Below the pieces are notes generated by a model, which saw only the letters and a program-made list of their open reading frames with translations, was not told the origin of the DNA and did no database searches. This document shows, piece after piece, positions 5,386 to 7,189 of a stretch of DNA of 7,189 nt (position 1 is its first letter; each line of letters starts with the position of its first letter). The translations under genes were made by a program, and so were the position numbers. Origin of the DNA: DASRJX01 sp035649235 (GTDB lineage Bacteria > Acidobacteriota > Polarisedimenticolia > Gp22-AA2); the NCBI GenBank assembly GCA_035649235.1, contig DASRJX010000098.1, positions 1-7,189 on the forward strand, in the 5' to 3' direction.

Positions 5386-6267
5386 ATGCCCGAAGCCGAC
5401 GACGGCAAGGACGCACGGGAGTTCCATCTCGACGTTCCGGCCAAGAACCGGCCCTTCTTCCTGAAGGGGTCCGGCGCCCTGGACTGGGGGATGCAGAACC
5501 GCCTGGCGCGGATCTTCAATCCCGCCTCCGGGCGGACGGTCATGCTGGCCATCGACCACGGCTACTTCCAGGGGCCGACGACGGGCCTGGAGCGGATCGA
5601 CGTCAGCATCGTGCCGCTCCTCGCTCACTGCGACGCCCTCATGGTCACCCGCGGCGCTCTGCGCACGATGATCCCCCCGACCTTCACCAAGGGGATCGTC
5701 CTGCGGGCGAGCGGCGGTCCGAGCGTCCTGCGCGAGCTGTCGCACGAGACGATCGCCATCGACGCCGACGAGGCCTGCCGTCTCGACGTTGCCGCCCTCG
5801 CGGTGCAGGTGTTCATCGGCGGCGAGCACGAGACCCGATCGGTCCACAACCTCACGCGGCTCGTGGACCTCGGGAACCGCCTCGGGATCCCGGTCTTCGC
5901 CGTCACGGCCGTCGGCAAGGAGATGACGCGCGACGCCCGTTACTTCCGCCTCGCGTGCCGCATCTGCGCCGAGCTGGGCGCCCACTTCGTGAAGACCTAC
6001 TACATCCAGAAGGACTTCGAGACGGTCACCGCCTCGTGTCCCGTGCCGATCGTCATGGCCGGCGGCAAGAAACTGCCCGAGATGGAGGCCCTGACGATGG
6101 CGTCGAACGCGGTGGAGCAGGGGGCCGCCGGCGTCGACATGGGACGCAACATCTTCCAGTCCGAGGCCCCGGCGGCGATGCTGCAGGCGGTCCGGAAGGT
6201 CGTGCACGAGAAGGTCGCGCCACGCGAGGCGCACGACCTGTACGAGTCGCTGAAGCGCGCCCGCTGA
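5386..6267 (+). CDS. lsrF: LsrF-like 3-hydroxy-5-phosphonooxypentane-2,4-dione thiolase (class I aldolase, DeoC/FbaB family)
   Basis: The 293-residue protein is collinear with E. coli LsrF (291 residues, compared from memory), sharing long blocks such as LKGSGALDWGMQNRLARIFNP, AIDHGYFQGPTTGLERID, VKTYY, AGGKKLPE and GVDMGRNIFQS. D57 and the Schiff-base lysine K203 fall at the same numbers as in the E. coli enzyme. In enterics LsrF is the last step of autoinducer-2 catabolism, transferring an acetyl group from phospho-HPD to CoA to give DHAP and acetyl-CoA in the cytoplasm. No lsrK, lsrG, lsrR or lsr transporter gene is in the window, so an AI-2 role is unproven and another keto-sugar-phosphate substrate is possible. 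GAGG (5373-5376) lies 9 bases before the ATG. The DUF169 gene follows after 35 bases, probably in one operon. Confidence 0.9.
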   Translation: MPEADDGKDAREFHLDVPAKNRPFFLKGSGALDWGMQNRLARIFNPASGRTVMLAIDHGYFQGPTTGLERIDVSIVPLLAHCDALMVTRGALRTMIPPTFTKGIVLRASGGPSVLRELSHETIAIDADEACRLDVAALAVQVFIGGEHETRSVHNLTRLVDLGNRLGIPVFAVTAVGKEMTRDARYFRLACRICAELGAHFVKTYYIQKDFETVTASCPVPIVMAGGKKLPEMEALTMASNAVEQGAAGVDMGRNIFQSEAPAAMLQAVRKVVHEKVAPREAHDLYESLKRAR

Positions 6268-6277
6268 GCGCGGCGAC

Positions 6278-6291
6278 GCCGGCCCGCCGGC
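6278..6291 (+). repeat. Small hairpin abutting the DUF169 ribosome-binding site
   Basis: GCCGG (6278-6282) and CCGGC (6287-6291) form a 5-bp stem with loop CCCG, directly next to AAGGAG (6292-6297). It could tune translation of the DUF169 gene relative to lsrF, or be incidental in GC-rich sequence. Confidence 0.3.
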
Positions 6292-6302
6292 AAGGAGCCC
6301 GC

Positions 6303-7064
6303 ATGACCATGTCCGTCGTCACGGCCGCAGCCACGCTGACCGAGTGCCTGCGACTCGCCCAGCCTCCGATTGCCGTCTGTCTCACGGACGCTCTTCCCGC
6401 GGGGGTCCGGCTGTTCGAGGGGCGCGTCCCGGCCGGCTGTCGGTTCTGGCAGGAAGCGGCCCAGGCCGTCTTCGCGACGGCGCCCCGCGACCACGACCTT
6501 TGCTCTCTCGGCACCTACACCCACAATCTCGCGACCACGCGCGCTCATGAAGCCGACCGCCGGGACGCACTGCGGGCGTTCGCCGATCTCGGCTACGTGC
6601 GCGACGAAGACCTGCCTCACATTCCGGTCCTCAAGACGCACCCGGGGTACGTCCTGTACGGCCCGCTGGCCCAGGTGCCGCTGCCTCCCGACGTCGTGAT
6701 GCTCATGGTGGCGTCCGACCAGCAACTCATCCTGTCGGAGGCCGCGCAACAGATGGAGGGGGGCGCGCCACCGGCGATGGGCCGCCCGGCGTGCGGCGTC
6801 GTGCCGCAGGCGATCAACTCGGGACGCGCGGCGCTCAGCCTCGGCTGCTGCGGCGCGCGCGCCTACCTCGACGTGCTGACACCGGACGTGGCGCTGTTCG
6901 CCGTTCCGGGGACGCGGCTGCTCGCCTTCACGGAGCGCGTGTCGGCCCTGGCGCGGGCCAACGCCGTCCTGACGGGCTTCCACAAGATCCGCCGTCGGGA
7001 GGTCGAGGCGGGCGGCAACCCGACCGTCAAGGAGTCGCTTGCCGCCCTCCAGACCCGGGGCTGA
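6303..7064 (+). CDS. DUF169 family protein
   Basis: The 253-residue protein matches DUF169 (COG2043-type): PPIAV near the N-terminus, GCRFW (C46), HDLCSLGTYTHNL (C67), IPVLKTHPGYVLYGPL (107-122), PPDVVMLM, GRPACGVVPQAINSGRAALSLGCCGAR (C164, C182, C183). The conserved cysteines suggest a metal or cofactor site, but the family's function is not established to my knowledge. No signal peptide or membrane segment is seen, so it is probably cytoplasmic. ATG 6303 is preferred because AAGGAG (6292-6297) is 5 bases upstream; ATG 6309 is an alternative. Close spacing to lsrF suggests a shared transcript, and the next gene appears to overlap its 3' end. Confidence 0.88.
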   Translation: MTMSVVTAAATLTECLRLAQPPIAVCLTDALPAGVRLFEGRVPAGCRFWQEAAQAVFATAPRDHDLCSLGTYTHNLATTRAHEADRRDALRAFADLGYVRDEDLPHIPVLKTHPGYVLYGPLAQVPLPPDVVMLMVASDQQLILSEAAQQMEGGAPPAMGRPACGVVPQAINSGRAALSLGCCGARAYLDVLTPDVALFAVPGTRLLAFTERVSALARANAVLTGFHKIRRREVEAGGNPTVKESLAALQTRG

Positions 7065-7189
7065 GCCGGCCCCTTCCGGGCCGGCCTTCGCCTGCGCCGC
7101 GCTCCTCGGCGCCGCCGCGGTCGCGCTGCTGCATCCGGCGACGCAGGCCGCGATCGGCCGCACGCGGCTCGGCCCCGTGGTCTTCTGGG
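7039..7189 (+). CDS. Probable start of a membrane or exported protein (runs off right edge)
   Basis: A frame starting at TTG 7039 stays open for 50 codons to the window end. It reads MPPSRPGAEPAPSGPAFA, then a hydrophobic segment (CAALLGAAAVALL, about residues 19-31), then HPATQAAIGRTRLGPVVFW, which looks like a first transmembrane helix followed by a loop and a second membrane entry. AAGGAG (7029-7034) lies 4 bases upstream, a short but workable spacing, and the gene would overlap the DUF169 end by 26 bases. No family can be assigned. The start is uncertain because no ATG or GTG serves this frame. Confidence 0.45.
   Translation, partial: MPPSRPGAEPAPSGPAFACAALLGAAAVALLHPATQAAIGRTRLGPVVFW
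7065..7085. repeat. Strong GC hairpin directly after the DUF169 stop
   Basis: GCCGGCCC (7065-7072) and GGGCCGGC (7078-7085) form a perfect 8-bp stem with loop CTTCC, starting at the first base after the DUF169 TGA. No T-tract follows (CTTCGCC), so it is a poor intrinsic terminator. It lies inside the probable next gene; if that gene is not real, this could be a 3'-end hairpin. Confidence 0.45.

Noticed and set aside
5379..7064. Long 561-codon frame ending in the DUF169 protein
   Set aside because: Upstream of 6303 it is an Arg-rich out-of-frame reading of lsrF; DUF169 similarity starts at the ATG with AAGGAG before it.
7065..7085. Hairpin after DUF169 as an intrinsic terminator
   Set aside because: Perfect GC stem but no T-tract, and a plausible downstream gene begins before it.
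4648..7163. Long minus-strand frames (4648-6234 and 6000-7163)
   Set aside because: Antisense shadows of DUF4440, lsrF and DUF169 genes with biased composition and no recognisable domain.
1..7189. CRISPR arrays, tRNA or rRNA genes, insertion sequences, attachment sites
   Set aside because: No spaced direct repeats, no tRNA-like cloverleaf, no transposase or integrase coding and no terminal inverted repeats were seen on reading both strands.

Overview
The window is GC-rich bacterial DNA (roughly two thirds G+C by eye) with tightly packed genes and strong G/C third-position bias. Signal peptides, a likely secreted beta-rich protein, an M28 peptidase and TolB-like (PD40) propeller repeats point to a Gram-negative-type organism. 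An acidobacterial or similar soil/sediment lineage is plausible, but nothing here fixes the taxonomy.

Layout: a divergent pair opens the window. On the minus strand (1-145) is the N-terminus of an exported protein. After a 127-base divergent intergenic region, every remaining gene is on the plus strand: an M28 metallopeptidase fused to PDZ and PD40 domains (273-3296); a DUF1003 membrane protein (3348-4058); a MerB-like alkylmercury lyase homologue whose reading frame is interrupted by a single in-frame TGA (4118-4816); a small exported SnoaL/DUF4440-like protein overlapping it by 4 bases (4813-5268); an LsrF-type class I aldolase/thiolase (5386-6267); a DUF169 protein (6303-7064); and probably the start of a membrane protein running off the right edge (7039-7189).

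The most important observation is the MerB-like gene. The two halves of a complete family member lie in the same frame on either side of one TGA at 4556-4558. That TGA falls where MerB has its mercury-attacking cysteine (Cys159 of the R831b enzyme), and the partner Cys and Asp (Cys96/Asp99 equivalents) are intact. Nineteen bases after the TGA is the loop of a perfect 7-bp hairpin with loop GGTC, which fits a bacterial SECIS element and matches the apical GGUC of E. coli fdhF as I recall it. The best reading is a selenocysteine-containing alkylmercury-lyase homologue of 232 residues. No selenocysteine machinery and no other mer genes are in the window, so the call rests on the sequence of the gene itself.

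The genes from 273 to 5268 could be co-transcribed (gaps of 51 and 59 bases, then an overlap). A weak hairpin and a weak promoter candidate in the 117-base gap before lsrF suggest that lsrF, the DUF169 gene and the following gene may form a second unit. I see no clear common pathway linking all the genes; the MerB-like/DUF4440 pair is the tightest unit.
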